DNA of 64,000 nt from Amycolatopsis sp. NBC_01480 (lineage in GTDB: Bacteria > Actinomycetota > Actinomycetes > Mycobacteriales > Pseudonocardiaceae), in the NCBI RefSeq assembly GCF_036227205.1, contig NZ_CP109442.1, positions 7,502,001 to 7,566,000 on the forward strand, in the 5' to 3' direction. Position 1 is the first letter of the stretch. Every line of letters starts with the position of its first letter. Under the pieces are notes generated by a model. That model saw nothing but the letters and a program-made list of their open reading frames with translations, was not told the origin of the DNA and searched no databases. Of this stretch, positions 56,034 to 64,000 are shown piece by piece. The position numbers were made by a program, and so were the translations under genes.

Positions 56034-56897
56034 TCAGAGAGTGAATTCGGTGCCGTCCAACGGCAATTCGGCCCCGGCGTCGAGGATCGCCTTGTGTTCC
56101 GGGCCGGACGGGTCGAGGGCGGGGTTGGTGTTGTTGAGGTGGGTGTACGCCCAGCGTGGGCCTGGTTCGGCGATGGCCGGCAGCGTGGTGGTGATCGGGA
56201 GGTGCCCCATCGACCGTTGCGCGGCCTGATCCGGATGCGCGGTGGCCTGGGCGAACTCGGCGGGGCTGTGGAAGGTGCCGTCGAGCAGCACGAGGGTGGC
56301 GTCCTGGGTGAAGGCGTCGAAGCCGAGCGGCCAGGTGCGCAGGCACGGCGCGTAGACGAGGGTGCCGCCGGTCGCCGGGTCGCGGATGCGGTAGGCGATG
56401 ACCCAGGGGCCGGGATGGGCGGAGCTCCGGGCGTACTTCGGCTGTTTGCGGCTGACCGGGAGAACACTGACTTCGAGCCCGTCGAGCGTGATCTCGTTGG
56501 CGGGCAACCAGTTCCAGGTGCGGTAGCCGTTGATGATCGTCCGGGCGGGGAAGTGGTCGGTCAGCGCGTGCAGCGCGGCTTCGGGCGCGTGCACGGTGAG
56601 GTCGTCCGCTTCCCGGAGCATGAGCAGGCCGAGGGTGTGGTCGAGTTCGGCGTCGGTGAGCAGGACGCTGCGCAACGGCGTGTCCCGCGGCCCGGGGCCG
56701 GCGCGCAAGACGGGGGTGGCCAGGATTTGCGCGCGGATGTCGGGGGAGGCGTTCAGCAGGTGCCAGGCGTGCCCGTCCGCGCTGAAGGCGACGCTGTCCT
56801 GGGTCCGGGCCGGGGCCGTCGAGGTGCAATGGCGGCAGGCGCAGTTCCATTGCGGGAAGCCGCCGCCGGCCGCGGTGCCGAGCAGGATCACCTTCAT
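56034..56897 (-). CDS. pqqB: PqqB, metallo-beta-lactamase-fold oxidoreductase of PQQ synthesis
   Basis: The 287-residue protein has the PqqB start MKVILLGTAAGGGFPQWNCACRHC in pieces, and the PqqB-specific segment DAELDHTLGLLMLREA replacing the HxHxDH of hydrolases. LLDGTFHS and THLNNTNP occur near the end. It acts late in PQQ synthesis, hydroxylating or oxidising the tyrosine-derived intermediate. The ATG overlaps the stop of pqqE (ATGA). It is the last gene of the operon. Confidence 0.95.
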   Translation of the reverse strand: MKVILLGTAAGGGFPQWNCACRHCTSTAPARTQDSVAFSADGHAWHLLNASPDIRAQILATPVLRAGPGPRDTPLRSVLLTDAELDHTLGLLMLREADDLTVHAPEAALHALTDHFPARTIINGYRTWNWLPANEITLDGLEVSVLPVSRKQPKYARSSAHPGPWVIAYRIRDPATGGTLVYAPCLRTWPLGFDAFTQDATLVLLDGTFHSPAEFAQATAHPDQAAQRSMGHLPITTTLPAIAEPGPRWAYTHLNNTNPALDPSGPEHKAILDAGAELPLDGTEFTL

Positions 56898-57967
56898 CGG
56901 ACGGGACCCCGCATGAGAAGTTCCGGCGCCGCCGGGGCGTCGAGGATGAGGTCGACGAGCCCGCGCTGAGGCGAGCGGGAGCAGACCGGGTCGGTGCTCG
57001 CCGCGTCGCCGGTGAGCTGGAACGCCTGGCATCGGCAGCCGCCGAAGTCGGTGCCGCGACGGTCGCAGCTGCGGCAGGTTTCGCTCATCCAATCCTCGCC
57101 ACGGTAAGCGTTGAACGACGAGGAGCGGTACCAGATGTCGGCCAGCGGGGTGTCGCGGACGTTTTCGAGGTCGAGAGTGGTGATGGCGGTGGCCGCGGGG
57201 CACGGCAGCACGGTGCCGTCGGGGGAGATGGTCAGCTGACGCGCGCCCCAGCCGTGCATGCAGGGCTTCGGGAACGGCTCGTAGTAGTCGGCGACGACGT
57301 AGATCACCTCCATCGTGCCGCGAAGCCGTTCGATCGCCGCGCGCACCACGGGCTCGGCCGCGTTGAGCTGTTCGCGCGTGGGCATCAGGGCTTCGCGGTT
57401 GCGCAGCGCCCAGCCGTAGTACTGGGTGTTGGCCAGTTCGAGCCGGTCCGCGCCGAGGGCTTCGGCCAGCTCGATGATGCCGGCGAGTTCGTCGTGATTG
57501 TGCCGGTGCAGCACCACGTTCACGGTCAGCGGCAGCCCGGCCGCCTTCACCAGCGCGGCCGCGGCCAGCTTCCGGTCGAACGCCTTCGCCCCGGCCAGCC
57601 GGTTCGCCCGGTCGCGGGTCGCGGCCTGGGCCGACAGCTGCACGTGCGCCAGCCCGCGCGCGGCCAGCTCGGCGAGGCGCGCCTCGGTCAGCCCGAGCCC
57701 GGAGGTGACCAGGTTGACGTAACAGCCGAGGCCGTTCGCGTGCCCGACCAGCTGCGGCAGATCCGGCCGGGCGAGCGGTTCGCCGCCGGACAGGTGGACT
57801 TGCAGCACGCCGAGCGCCCGCGCCTGCGAAAGCGCGTCCAGCCACTCCGCTGTGGACATCTCCTCGTCCCGGGCCGTCAACTCCAACGGATTCGAGCAGT
57901 ACGCGCAGTGCAACGGGCACCGGTGCGTCAATTCGGCCAGCAATCCCAAGGGAGCCGTCACGCCCAT
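56894..57967 (-). CDS. pqqE: PqqE, radical SAM enzyme of PQQ synthesis
   Basis: The 357-residue protein has the radical SAM motif Cys17-x3-Cys21-x2-Cys24 (RCPLHCAYC) and a SPASM domain near the end (CMHGWGARQLTISPDGTVLPC, ETCRSCDRRGTDFGGCRCQAF). It links Glu and Tyr of PqqA by a carbon-carbon bond with PqqD as chaperone. The ATG at 57967 overlaps the 3' end of pqqD by 10 bp, as usual for coupled pqq genes. Confidence 0.96.
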   Translation of the reverse strand: MGVTAPLGLLAELTHRCPLHCAYCSNPLELTARDEEMSTAEWLDALSQARALGVLQVHLSGGEPLARPDLPQLVGHANGLGCYVNLVTSGLGLTEARLAELAARGLAHVQLSAQAATRDRANRLAGAKAFDRKLAAAALVKAAGLPLTVNVVLHRHNHDELAGIIELAEALGADRLELANTQYYGWALRNREALMPTREQLNAAEPVVRAAIERLRGTMEVIYVVADYYEPFPKPCMHGWGARQLTISPDGTVLPCPAATAITTLDLENVRDTPLADIWYRSSSFNAYRGEDWMSETCRSCDRRGTDFGGCRCQAFQLTGDAASTDPVCSRSPQRGLVDLILDAPAAPELLMRGPVR

Positions 57968-58230
57968 GCCACTACCCGCCTCTGTCCGAACCGGCCCAAG
58001 ATGTTTACGACGTCCGCCTCGCGTACGCCGAGGAAGCGCTTTCCCAGCTTCGCCACGATCTCCGCGACCGGGCTGGTGCCGTCGCACAGTTCCAGCACCG
58101 CGGTCGCGGTCGCGTTCGGCACCAGCACGCCTTCGGGGAACAGCAGCACGTGGATACCGCGTACTTCGTCGAAAGTCAGCCGCACGCCGGTGCGCAGGCG
58201 CGGCACGGACGCGGCGGTGAGGGTGTCCAC
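57958..58230 (-). CDS. pqqD: PqqD, PqqA-binding chaperone
   Basis: The 90-residue protein has the PqqD pattern PRLRTGVRLTFDEVRGIHVLLFPEG, the ELCDGTSPVAEIVAKL segment and a C-terminal helix. It binds the PqqA peptide and presents it to PqqE. GTG start at 58230, 3 bp after the pqqC stop. Confidence 0.95.
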   Translation of the reverse strand: MDTLTAASVPRLRTGVRLTFDEVRGIHVLLFPEGVLVPNATATAVLELCDGTSPVAEIVAKLGKRFLGVREADVVNILGRFGQRRVVAWA

Positions 58231-58233
58231 CTG

Positions 58234-58962
58234 TCACTCCTTCGCCGCGGCGCGCTCGATGGCGTCCAGCATCGACCACAGGACGTCGCATTTGAACGAC
58301 AGCGCGGAAACCGCTTTCTCCTGCTGCTCCCGGGTCACGCAGTGGCGCACGACGAGGTCCAACGTGTCCTGGCCCTCGCCGGAGACCTTGTCGATCCGGT
58401 TGGTGAAGTAGGCCAGGTCGTCGCGGGCGATCCACGGGTAACCGGCCAGCACGTCCGTCACCCGGCGCTGCATCAGGTGCCCGGCGAACATCTCGGTGAG
58501 CCCGGAGGCGATCGCCTCCACCCACGGCTTGGTGCGGGCGAAGGCGACGTACGCGTCCACGGCGAACCGCACGCCCGGGGCGACGTGCCGCTCGTCGACG
58601 ACCTCCTCGCGGGTGAGCCCGACCGCGGCGCACAAACGCAGCCAACGCTCGATGCCGCCTTCCCCTTCGGCGGACCCGTCGTGATAGACGATCCGGTCGA
58701 GCCACTGCCGCCGGACCTCCGGCACCGGGCAGTTGCTGATGATGGCCGCGTCCTTTTGCGGCAGCAGGCACTGGTAGTACCAGCGGTTGGCGGCCCACAG
58801 TTTCAGCTCGTGCTCGGTCAGCTCACCCGCGTGCATCCGCTGGTGGAACGGATGGGTCCCCCAATAGCGATGCGAAAGACCGCGTAACGCGGCGGTGAAC
58901 TCCGCCGGGCTCATCGTCGGGTGCATCGCCGGGTACATCGCAGTCGGGTGCACAGTGGACAT
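58234..58962 (-). CDS. pqqC: PqqC, pyrroloquinoline-quinone synthase
   Basis: The 242-residue all-helical oxidase has HRYWGTHPFHQRMHAGELT, ANRWYYQCLLPQKDAAIISN and the central SAEGEGGIERWLRL typical of PqqC. It carries out the last step, ring closure and eight-electron oxidation. The N-terminal 15 residues (His/Pro/Met-rich) are an extension; a later Met (M14 or M17) could be the true start. Confidence 0.95.
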   Translation of the reverse strand: MSTVHPTAMYPAMHPTMSPAEFTAALRGLSHRYWGTHPFHQRMHAGELTEHELKLWAANRWYYQCLLPQKDAAIISNCPVPEVRRQWLDRIVYHDGSAEGEGGIERWLRLCAAVGLTREEVVDERHVAPGVRFAVDAYVAFARTKPWVEAIASGLTEMFAGHLMQRRVTDVLAGYPWIARDDLAYFTNRIDKVSGEGQDTLDLVVRHCVTREQQEKAVSALSFKCDVLWSMLDAIERAAAKE

Positions 58963-59043
58963 TCACGGCCTCCGGTTCTCGCTGAGCGGTACGGTTTCCC
59001 GGGGGGAACGGGGCCGCGGCTCGCCGGGCCCCGTTCCGGCGGG

Positions 59044-59136
59044 TCACTCCATCCGCGCCGCGTAGGCGGTGACCTCCATCGGGGTCTCGTACTCGACGAA
59101 GTCGGGCGCGGTCCACTGCTCGACGGGCTCGTTCAT
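59044..59136 (-). CDS. pqqA: PqqA, PQQ precursor peptide
   Basis: A 30-residue peptide too short for usual gene finding: it begins MNEPVEQWTAPDFVEYETP and continues MEVTAYAARME. Trp8 and the Glu21-Val-Thr-Ala-Tyr25 motif (E-x3-Y) are the conserved PqqA features. Glu21 and Tyr25 become PQQ. It lies 81 bp upstream of pqqC on the same strand, giving the order pqqACDEB. AGTGAGG precedes the ATG. Confidence 0.93.
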   Translation of the reverse strand: MNEPVEQWTAPDFVEYETPMEVTAYAARME

Positions 59137-59346
59137 GCGGGAACCTCACTAACCTTGCCGGTGATGCACCATTCAGCGGGGCATTCGATCCCGGGTCGAA
59201 CCGGGCCACCTTAAAAGCCCGCGGCCGCCGTTCGCCAGCCTTCGGCGGGGATTTCCCGCCGAGTTCGTAAAGATTCCTTCCGATGGCGGATCAGGGGGGC
59301 GCTCTCTGGATCGTTACACCGGGCGTCAGAGCTGCCGGGGAAAGTA

Positions 59347-59360
59347 TCTAATATATGAGA
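59347..59360. promoter_or_regulatory. AT-rich imperfect palindrome upstream of pectinase gene; 409-bp gap
   Basis: TCTAATATATGAGA is a 14-bp imperfect palindrome (TCT-N8-AGA) in an AT-rich island within very GC-rich DNA, 186 bp upstream of the GH105 start. TTGACG at 59379 could be a -35 but lacks a clear -10. The rest of 59137-59545, between pqqA and the GH105 gene, shows no further gene. A GntR-type operator is a guess. Confidence 0.35.
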
Positions 59361-59545
59361 CAAGACATCCGATCACTCTTGACGGCCTGTTCCACGGGGG
59401 AGTAGACCTCTCGGTGGAGGGCGAACCACTCTCCCAGCGGCCCGCTCCCGGCGCGGGCGCCCCTGATCCGGCCGGGATGCCGACGGACGGCGGATCGGCA
59501 TCCCGGCCGCCTTTTCTCGTTCACCCACCAGGAAAGGACAACCCT

Positions 59546-60718
59546 ATGCCCGAATTTCCCGGGGCCGTGTCCCGGCGAGCGGTACTGGCCGGGGCGGCGG
59601 GGGCGGTGGGCGCCCTCGCCCTGCCCGGCGCCGCGGCCTGGGCGGCCAGCGGGTCGGCGGCCGCGCCGAAGGACTGGTCGCGCGCGGTCATCGACTCCAC
59701 GATGAAGCGCTACACCCCGGCGTCGATCGGCGGCTGGAGTTATCCGCTCGGCCTGTACTTCTACGGGCAGTACCTGTGCTACCAGCGCACCCGGGAGCGC
59801 AAGTACCTCGACTACATCATCGCCTGGTACGACCGCTTCATCACCGAGGACGGCATCTCCAACAGCTTCACCAGCCTGGACTCGATGCGCGCGTGCCAGC
59901 TGCTCCCGCTGCTGTACACCGAAACCGGCCGCGCCAAGTACCAGAAGGCGGCCGGCCAGCTGCGCAAGCGCTTCGAAAGCTACCCTCGCACGAGCGACGG
60001 CGGCATGTGGCACGCGCTCAGCCGCGAGCACCAACTGTGGGGCGACGGCGTCTACATGGCACAGCCGTTCCTCGCGCTGTACGGCAAGGTCTTCCACGAT
60101 CCGCAGTACAGCTTCGAGGAGTCGGCGAAGAACCTGGACGTCTACTTCTCCCACCTGAAGGAGCCGGCGAAGGGCCTGATCTACCACGCCTACGACGAGA
60201 GCGGCACCCAGCCGTGGGCCACCGGGCCGGGCAAGCACTCGTCCTACCACTGGGCGCGGGCGATCGGCTGGTTCGGCATGGCCGCGATCGACATCCTCGA
60301 GGTGCTGCCGGCCGGGCACCCGCGCCGCGCCGACCTGATCGGCATCGTCCGCTTCCTGGCCGAGGGCTACCAGCGTTACCAGGACCAGGCCACCGGCCGC
60401 TGGTACCAGGTCGTGGACCGCGGCGGGGACAGCAAGAACTGGCTGGAGACCTCGGCGTCGTCGATGTACGCCTTCACGCTTTCCCGGGGGGTCCAGCGCG
60501 GTTACCTGCCCGCGTCCTACGGCGCGGTCGCCCAGCGTGGCTACGCGGGGGTGCTGCAGAAGGTCTCGGTCGGCTCGGACGGGCTCACCGTGCTCGCCGA
60601 CATCTGCGAGGGCACCAACGTCGGCGACCTCGATTTCTACTACGGCCGCAAACGGCTCACCAACGACTTCCACGGCCTCGGTGCGTTCCTCATCATGAAC
60701 GAGCAGTTCACCACTTGA
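59546..60718 (+). CDS. Unsaturated rhamnogalacturonyl hydrolase-like protein (GH105/GH88), Tat-exported
   Basis: The 390-residue protein has a twin-arginine signal (SRRAVLAGAAGAVGALALPG, then ...AWAASG) and an (alpha/alpha)6-barrel sequence. YPLGLYFYGQYLCYQRT, MWHALSREHQLWGDGVYMAQPFL with a probable catalytic Asp, HWARAIGWFGMAAIDILE and NWLETSASSMYAFTLSRG are typical of YteR-like GH105 enzymes. These cleave unsaturated sugars left by pectin or rhamnogalacturonan lyases. GGAAAGGA precedes the ATG at 59546. It converges with a GH28 enzyme, so the pair probably degrades pectin. Confidence 0.85.
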   Translation: MPEFPGAVSRRAVLAGAAGAVGALALPGAAAWAASGSAAAPKDWSRAVIDSTMKRYTPASIGGWSYPLGLYFYGQYLCYQRTRERKYLDYIIAWYDRFITEDGISNSFTSLDSMRACQLLPLLYTETGRAKYQKAAGQLRKRFESYPRTSDGGMWHALSREHQLWGDGVYMAQPFLALYGKVFHDPQYSFEESAKNLDVYFSHLKEPAKGLIYHAYDESGTQPWATGPGKHSSYHWARAIGWFGMAAIDILEVLPAGHPRRADLIGIVRFLAEGYQRYQDQATGRWYQVVDRGGDSKNWLETSASSMYAFTLSRGVQRGYLPASYGAVAQRGYAGVLQKVSVGSDGLTVLADICEGTNVGDLDFYYGRKRLTNDFHGLGAFLIMNEQFTT

Positions 60719-60729
60719 GCTACTGCACT

Positions 60730-60768
60730 GAAGCGGGCCCCTTCCCACCACGGGAAGGGGCCCGCTTC
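60730..60768. terminator. Strong bidirectional terminator hairpin
   Basis: A perfect 17-bp stem (GAAGCGGGCCCCTTCCC / GGGAAGGGGCCCGCTTC) with the 5-nt loop ACCAC, lying between the converging GH105 and GH28 genes and followed by TCT. Confidence 0.85.
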
Positions 60769-60779
60769 TCTGTGCGGGG

Positions 60780-62366
60780 TCAGCAGGTGGCGGACGAGTC
60801 CGTCGCGTTCACCCGGAGGTCGCCGCCGGTGCTGGTCTTGCCCGAGAGGCAGTAGCCCTGCACCGACTGGAAGCCGACGTCGAACGGGCTCTTCGCGCCT
60901 TTTTGGACGGTCAGGTCCCGGAACGTGATGTCCGAGCTGTGGTTGACGATCGCGGCCGGGCGGCCGTCGTCCTTGCCGAACTTCAGGGAGCTGCCGGCGA
61001 ACGTGATGCCGTCGGCGTAGCGCAGGTACCAGCCGTACGACGGGCGGGTGCCGATGCTGTTCGGGTTGTAGTCGGTGGCTTTGTTGCCCGGCACGTCGGT
61101 GGACATGGTGCCGTTGCCGCCGGGGACGGTGAGGTTGACGTCCGTGAAGGTCACGTTGTGCACCTCGTGGGTGGCGTCGGCACCCCAGAGGGTCGGGGAG
61201 AACGAGCCGCTGCCGGTGTAGCTGCCGGTGACGTGGTCGAAGGTGATGCCACTGATCGAGCCGACGCCCGGGTTTCCGCCACAGCGTTTCCGGCTGCCGA
61301 TTTTCATCATCACCGGGGAATAGGTGCCGGACATGGCGATGTTCCGGTAATGCACGTCGGAGATCTTCGCCCCGTCCATCGAGACGATGCCGATGCCGGA
61401 TTTGTGCGCGCCGGTGATGGTGATGCCGTCGAAGGAATAGCCGGTGAAATCACCACAGGTTTCGGAACCGAACATCAGCGCGTTGCAGCAATTGGCCTGG
61501 AGCTGACCGCCGGTCACTTTGACGTTGCCGTTCGGCAGCTTCCTGCCCAGCGCATAATCGCTCTTGAACACGAGCGCGTCGTCGTTGGAGCTGATGTGCG
61601 GGTTGGTGATGGTGACGCCGGTGGTGCTGATGATGTTCCAGCCGTCGCGGTCGCCCGAGGTCGCGATGGTGAGATTGTCCGAGGTCACGCCGGTGCAGCC
61701 GTTGATCAGCGCGGCGAAGTGCCCGCCCCGCTTGAGGGTGATGCCGGACAGCGTGAGCCCGGAGCAGCGGGTGAGCGAGATGATCTTGTCGGCCTGCCCG
61801 GACTTCGGGTTGCCGGTGATGAGGTGCCCGCCGCCGTCGATGGTGCCGGAGCCGGTGAACCCGATGCCGGTGAGGCCGTCGCCGGAGAACATGGCGTCGT
61901 GGAAGTGGCTGTGGCCGTAGTCCTGGTACTGGTCGTACGGGTTGGCTTCGGCCTGGTCGTAGGAGTTCCCGCTGGCGCCGGTGATGGTCGAGCCGGCGTC
62001 CAGCTGGATCGTCACGTGGCTCTTGAGGTGCACTGTGTGCGCGGATTTGTAGGTGCCGGAGGGGACCTCCACGATGCCGCCGCCCGCTGCGGACGCGGCG
62101 GTGACGGCCTTGTCGAAGGCCGCGGAATCGTCGGTCGAGCCGTTGCCCTTGGCCCCGTAGTCACGCACGTTGAAGGTGGCACCCGGCGCGCTTTCCTGGG
62201 CTGGGGTCATAGCACCTGGTGCCGCGGCCGAGGCAGTCGCCCCGGTAACCGCGAGCCCCGCTACCGCGAGTGTGATCAGCCCGCCGCGCAGCAATCCTCC
62301 ACGCAGCAGTCGTCTGCCCGCCAGTGCGCGCAGGCCGGTTTTCGTCGATATCTTCGAAGCATTCAC
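60780..62366 (-). CDS. GH28-like pectinase (polygalacturonase/rhamnogalacturonase family), secreted
   Basis: About 528 residues. A signal peptide follows a basic stretch: RRLLRGGLLRGG, LITLAVAGLAVTGATASAAAP. Next comes FNVRDYGAKGNGSTDDSAAFDKAV, the opening of pectin-degrading beta-helix enzymes, then many short beta-helix turns. GDRDGWNI and SNDDALVFKS correspond to the first two GH28 acidic motifs. The usual GHG and RIK motifs are not clear, so it may be a divergent exo-acting member. The GTG at 62366 has AAGGCGG as ribosome binding site; a TTG at 62387 would extend it by 7 residues without one. Confidence 0.78.
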   Translation of the reverse strand: MNASKISTKTGLRALAGRRLLRGGLLRGGLITLAVAGLAVTGATASAAAPGAMTPAQESAPGATFNVRDYGAKGNGSTDDSAAFDKAVTAASAAGGGIVEVPSGTYKSAHTVHLKSHVTIQLDAGSTITGASGNSYDQAEANPYDQYQDYGHSHFHDAMFSGDGLTGIGFTGSGTIDGGGHLITGNPKSGQADKIISLTRCSGLTLSGITLKRGGHFAALINGCTGVTSDNLTIATSGDRDGWNIISTTGVTITNPHISSNDDALVFKSDYALGRKLPNGNVKVTGGQLQANCCNALMFGSETCGDFTGYSFDGITITGAHKSGIGIVSMDGAKISDVHYRNIAMSGTYSPVMMKIGSRKRCGGNPGVGSISGITFDHVTGSYTGSGSFSPTLWGADATHEVHNVTFTDVNLTVPGGNGTMSTDVPGNKATDYNPNSIGTRPSYGWYLRYADGITFAGSSLKFGKDDGRPAAIVNHSSDITFRDLTVQKGAKSPFDVGFQSVQGYCLSGKTSTGGDLRVNATDSSATC

Positions 62367-62431
62367 TGAGACCGCCTTGTCCGTCAAAAATATCGGGATT
62401 GTCGGACGGCGGTAGGCTCAGATTACGGGAG

Positions 62432-64000
62432 TCACCAGAGCTTGTCCAGGGTGATCGGCAAATCGCGAATGCGCTTTCCCGCCGCGTTGTAGACGGCATT
62501 GGTTACTGCCGCGCCGACCCCGGTGATGCCGATCTCGCCGACGCCGTGCGCGCCCATCGGGGCGTGCGGGTCGGGAAGCTCGCTCCACAGGACTTCGATT
62601 TCCGGGACGTCCGCGTGGACCGGCACGTGGTACTCGGACAGGCTCGGGTTCATGATCCGGCCGGTGCGCTCGTCGAACTGCGTCCGCTCGGTCAGCGCGA
62701 GCCCGAGGCCCATGATCATGCCGCCGCGGAACTGGCTCGCGGCGGTCTTGGCGTTCAGGATCCGGCCGCAGTCGAACGAGCCGAGGAGCCGGCTGACCCG
62801 GGGCTCGCCTGTGACGGCGTTGACCCGTGCTTCGCAGAACACCGCGCCGTACGAGTGCATGGACCAGTGCGCGAGCTCGAGCGACGGTGCGCCGGTCGCC
62901 TCCGCTGCGACCTGGGGGATCCCGGCCTTGTCCAAAATGGACGCGTAGCTCTCGGACCGGCTCGGTTCGTCGAGGCGGCAGAGCCCGCCGTCGAAGCTGC
63001 CGACCTCGTCGGGTGTCAATCCCGCGAGCGGGGAGTCGTGGCCTACCAGTTTGAGCAGTTCGGCCGCCAGCTCGCGCTGGGCAGCGCCGATGGACGCGCC
63101 GATCACGGCCGTCTGCTGGGCCCCACCGGCCATAATGGACCCGGGCAGCCGCGAATCGCCGTAGCGGACCCGGACCTGGTCCAGGCCGAGGCCGAGCCGT
63201 TCGGCGGCGACCATCGCGGTGGTGGTCTCGGTGCCCATGCCCATCTCGTGCGCGGCCACGTCGACGGTCGCGTGACCGTCCGCGGTCAGGGTGATCCGCG
63301 CCGACCCGCCCGGCAGCCGGACGTACGGGTGACACGCGGCGGCCACCCCGAGGCCGAGCAGCCATTCGCCCTCGCGCCGCGTGCCCGGCCGCGGGTTTCG
63401 CCGGTCCCACCCGAATCGCTCGGCCCCGGCGTGGAAGGCCTCCACCAGGTGCCGGGACGAGAAGGGCACGCCGGAGGTCGGATTTCGCTCCGGTTCGTTC
63501 CGGATGCGGAGTTCGATCGGGTCCAGTTCGAGGCGCTCGGCCAGCTCGTCGACCGCGCACTCGAGCGCGAACGAGCCGACGGCCGCACCGGGCGCCCGCA
63601 TGAAAGTGGGCGCGAGCATGTCCAGGTGGGCCGCCTCGACCGCCAGCTTGAAACTCCCGGCGGCGTAGAGGTGCCGCGTCGAGGCGATGAAACCCTCGGG
63701 AACGGGGCTGTGGTGGGTCATGGCGATGACTCCGGTGTGGACGATGGCGTCGAACCCACCGTCCGGCTGAGCGCCGATCGCCACGCGCTGCTCGGTGTTC
63801 GCGCGCCCGCCCACCAAGCGGTAGACCCCCTCACGGGACAGGGAGAGCCGGACCGGCCGTCCGGAAAGCTTCGCCGCCGCAGCCGCGAGGATGTGGTGCG
63901 ACCACACGCATTTGGCCCCGAACCCGCCGCCGACGTGGGGCGAGCTGACGTGCACCTGCTCCGGCCGCAGCCCGAACGCGTGCGCGAGCGACCAGGCGGT
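62432..64000 (-). CDS. Xanthine dehydrogenase/aldehyde oxidase family molybdopterin-binding subunit (N-terminus beyond window)
   Basis: The 522 visible residues are the C-terminal part of a molybdenum hydroxylase large subunit. The frame is open to the right edge (...AHAFGLRPEQVHVSSPHVGGGFGAK). Motifs include PHVGGGFGAK, APTFMRAPGAAVGSFALE, HEMGMGTETTT, and GVGEIGITGVGAAVTNAV with the catalytic Glu. Such enzymes hydroxylate purines, aldehydes or N-heterocycles together with FAD and 2Fe-2S subunits, which must lie outside the window. Substrate cannot be read. It ends 66 bp from the start of the GH28 gene, on the same strand. Confidence 0.9.
   Translation of the reverse strand, partial: TAWSLAHAFGLRPEQVHVSSPHVGGGFGAKCVWSHHILAAAAAKLSGRPVRLSLSREGVYRLVGGRANTEQRVAIGAQPDGGFDAIVHTGVIAMTHHSPVPEGFIASTRHLYAAGSFKLAVEAAHLDMLAPTFMRAPGAAVGSFALECAVDELAERLELDPIELRIRNEPERNPTSGVPFSSRHLVEAFHAGAERFGWDRRNPRPGTRREGEWLLGLGVAAACHPYVRLPGGSARITLTADGHATVDVAAHEMGMGTETTTAMVAAERLGLGLDQVRVRYGDSRLPGSIMAGGAQQTAVIGASIGAAQRELAAELLKLVGHDSPLAGLTPDEVGSFDGGLCRLDEPSRSESYASILDKAGIPQVAAEATGAPSLELAHWSMHSYGAVFCEARVNAVTGEPRVSRLLGSFDCGRILNAKTAASQFRGGMIMGLGLALTERTQFDERTGRIMNPSLSEYHVPVHADVPEIEVLWSELPDPHAPMGAHGVGEIGITGVGAAVTNAVYNAAGKRIRDLPITLDKLW

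Overview
The window is high-GC actinobacterial DNA and most likely comes from an Amycolatopsis-type organism. The genes show strong third-position GC bias, GTG and TTG starts, and many ATGA or TGATG start/stop overlaps. The gene at 34394 looks, from memory, close to the N-acylamino acid racemase of Amycolatopsis along its whole length. No rRNA, tRNA, CRISPR array, transposase or integrase was seen.

Layout. (1) 1-2659: tail of a dipeptide/oligopeptide ABC importer (partial permease, second permease, fused double ATPase). (2) 2663-5026: a cytokinin-dehydrogenase-like flavoprotein diverging from a secreted trypsin-like protease. (3) 5232-11673: a small RiPP locus, with an AfsR/SARP-type regulator facing a 56-residue precursor carrying an FNLD leader box and a full-length LanB-type dehydratase. 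The core has no cysteine and no LanC cyclase is present. (4) 12136-23716: a truncated AAA/LuxR-type regulator joined out of frame to the baseplate/tail end of a contractile-injection-like cluster. The first baseplate gene has lost its N-terminus and the last gene is frameshifted. No sheath, tube or AAA+ ATPase gene of such a system is present. (5) 23776-26138: spermidine synthesis (fused ornithine/AdoMet decarboxylase plus spermidine synthase). (6) 26413-30777: a TmrB-like kinase among palindromic repeats, then an ABC exporter diverging from a NarL-type two-component system.

(7) 30900-50929 is a 20 kb island for acquisition of peptides and D-amino acids. It encodes a D-aminoacylase-like amidohydrolase, an M20 deacylase, a GNAT acyltransferase, N-succinylamino acid racemase, a PucR regulator, an MFS carrier, two class-A-like serine hydrolases, an S12 hydrolase, an oligopeptide ABC importer with a fused permease-ATPase, and an S9-S12 peptidase fusion. 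The acyltransferase, racemase and desuccinylase together can form the known route that converts D-amino acids irreversibly to L-amino acids. The other enzymes plausibly supply the substrates. A 20-bp ATTCGTC-N6-GACGAAT-like palindrome lies upstream of all four apparent transcription units and is a candidate PucR operator.

(8) 50933-55898: an AlkZ-like winged-helix protein, an OmpR-type two-component system and a GT39-like membrane glycosyltransferase. (9) 56034-59136: a complete pqqACDEB operon, including the 30-residue pqqA. (10) 59546-62366: a pectin-directed pair (GH105 and GH28) converging on a strong terminator. (11) 62432 to the right edge: the molybdopterin subunit of a xanthine dehydrogenase/aldehyde oxidase-type enzyme.

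All family calls were made by reading motifs by eye. No database search was run.
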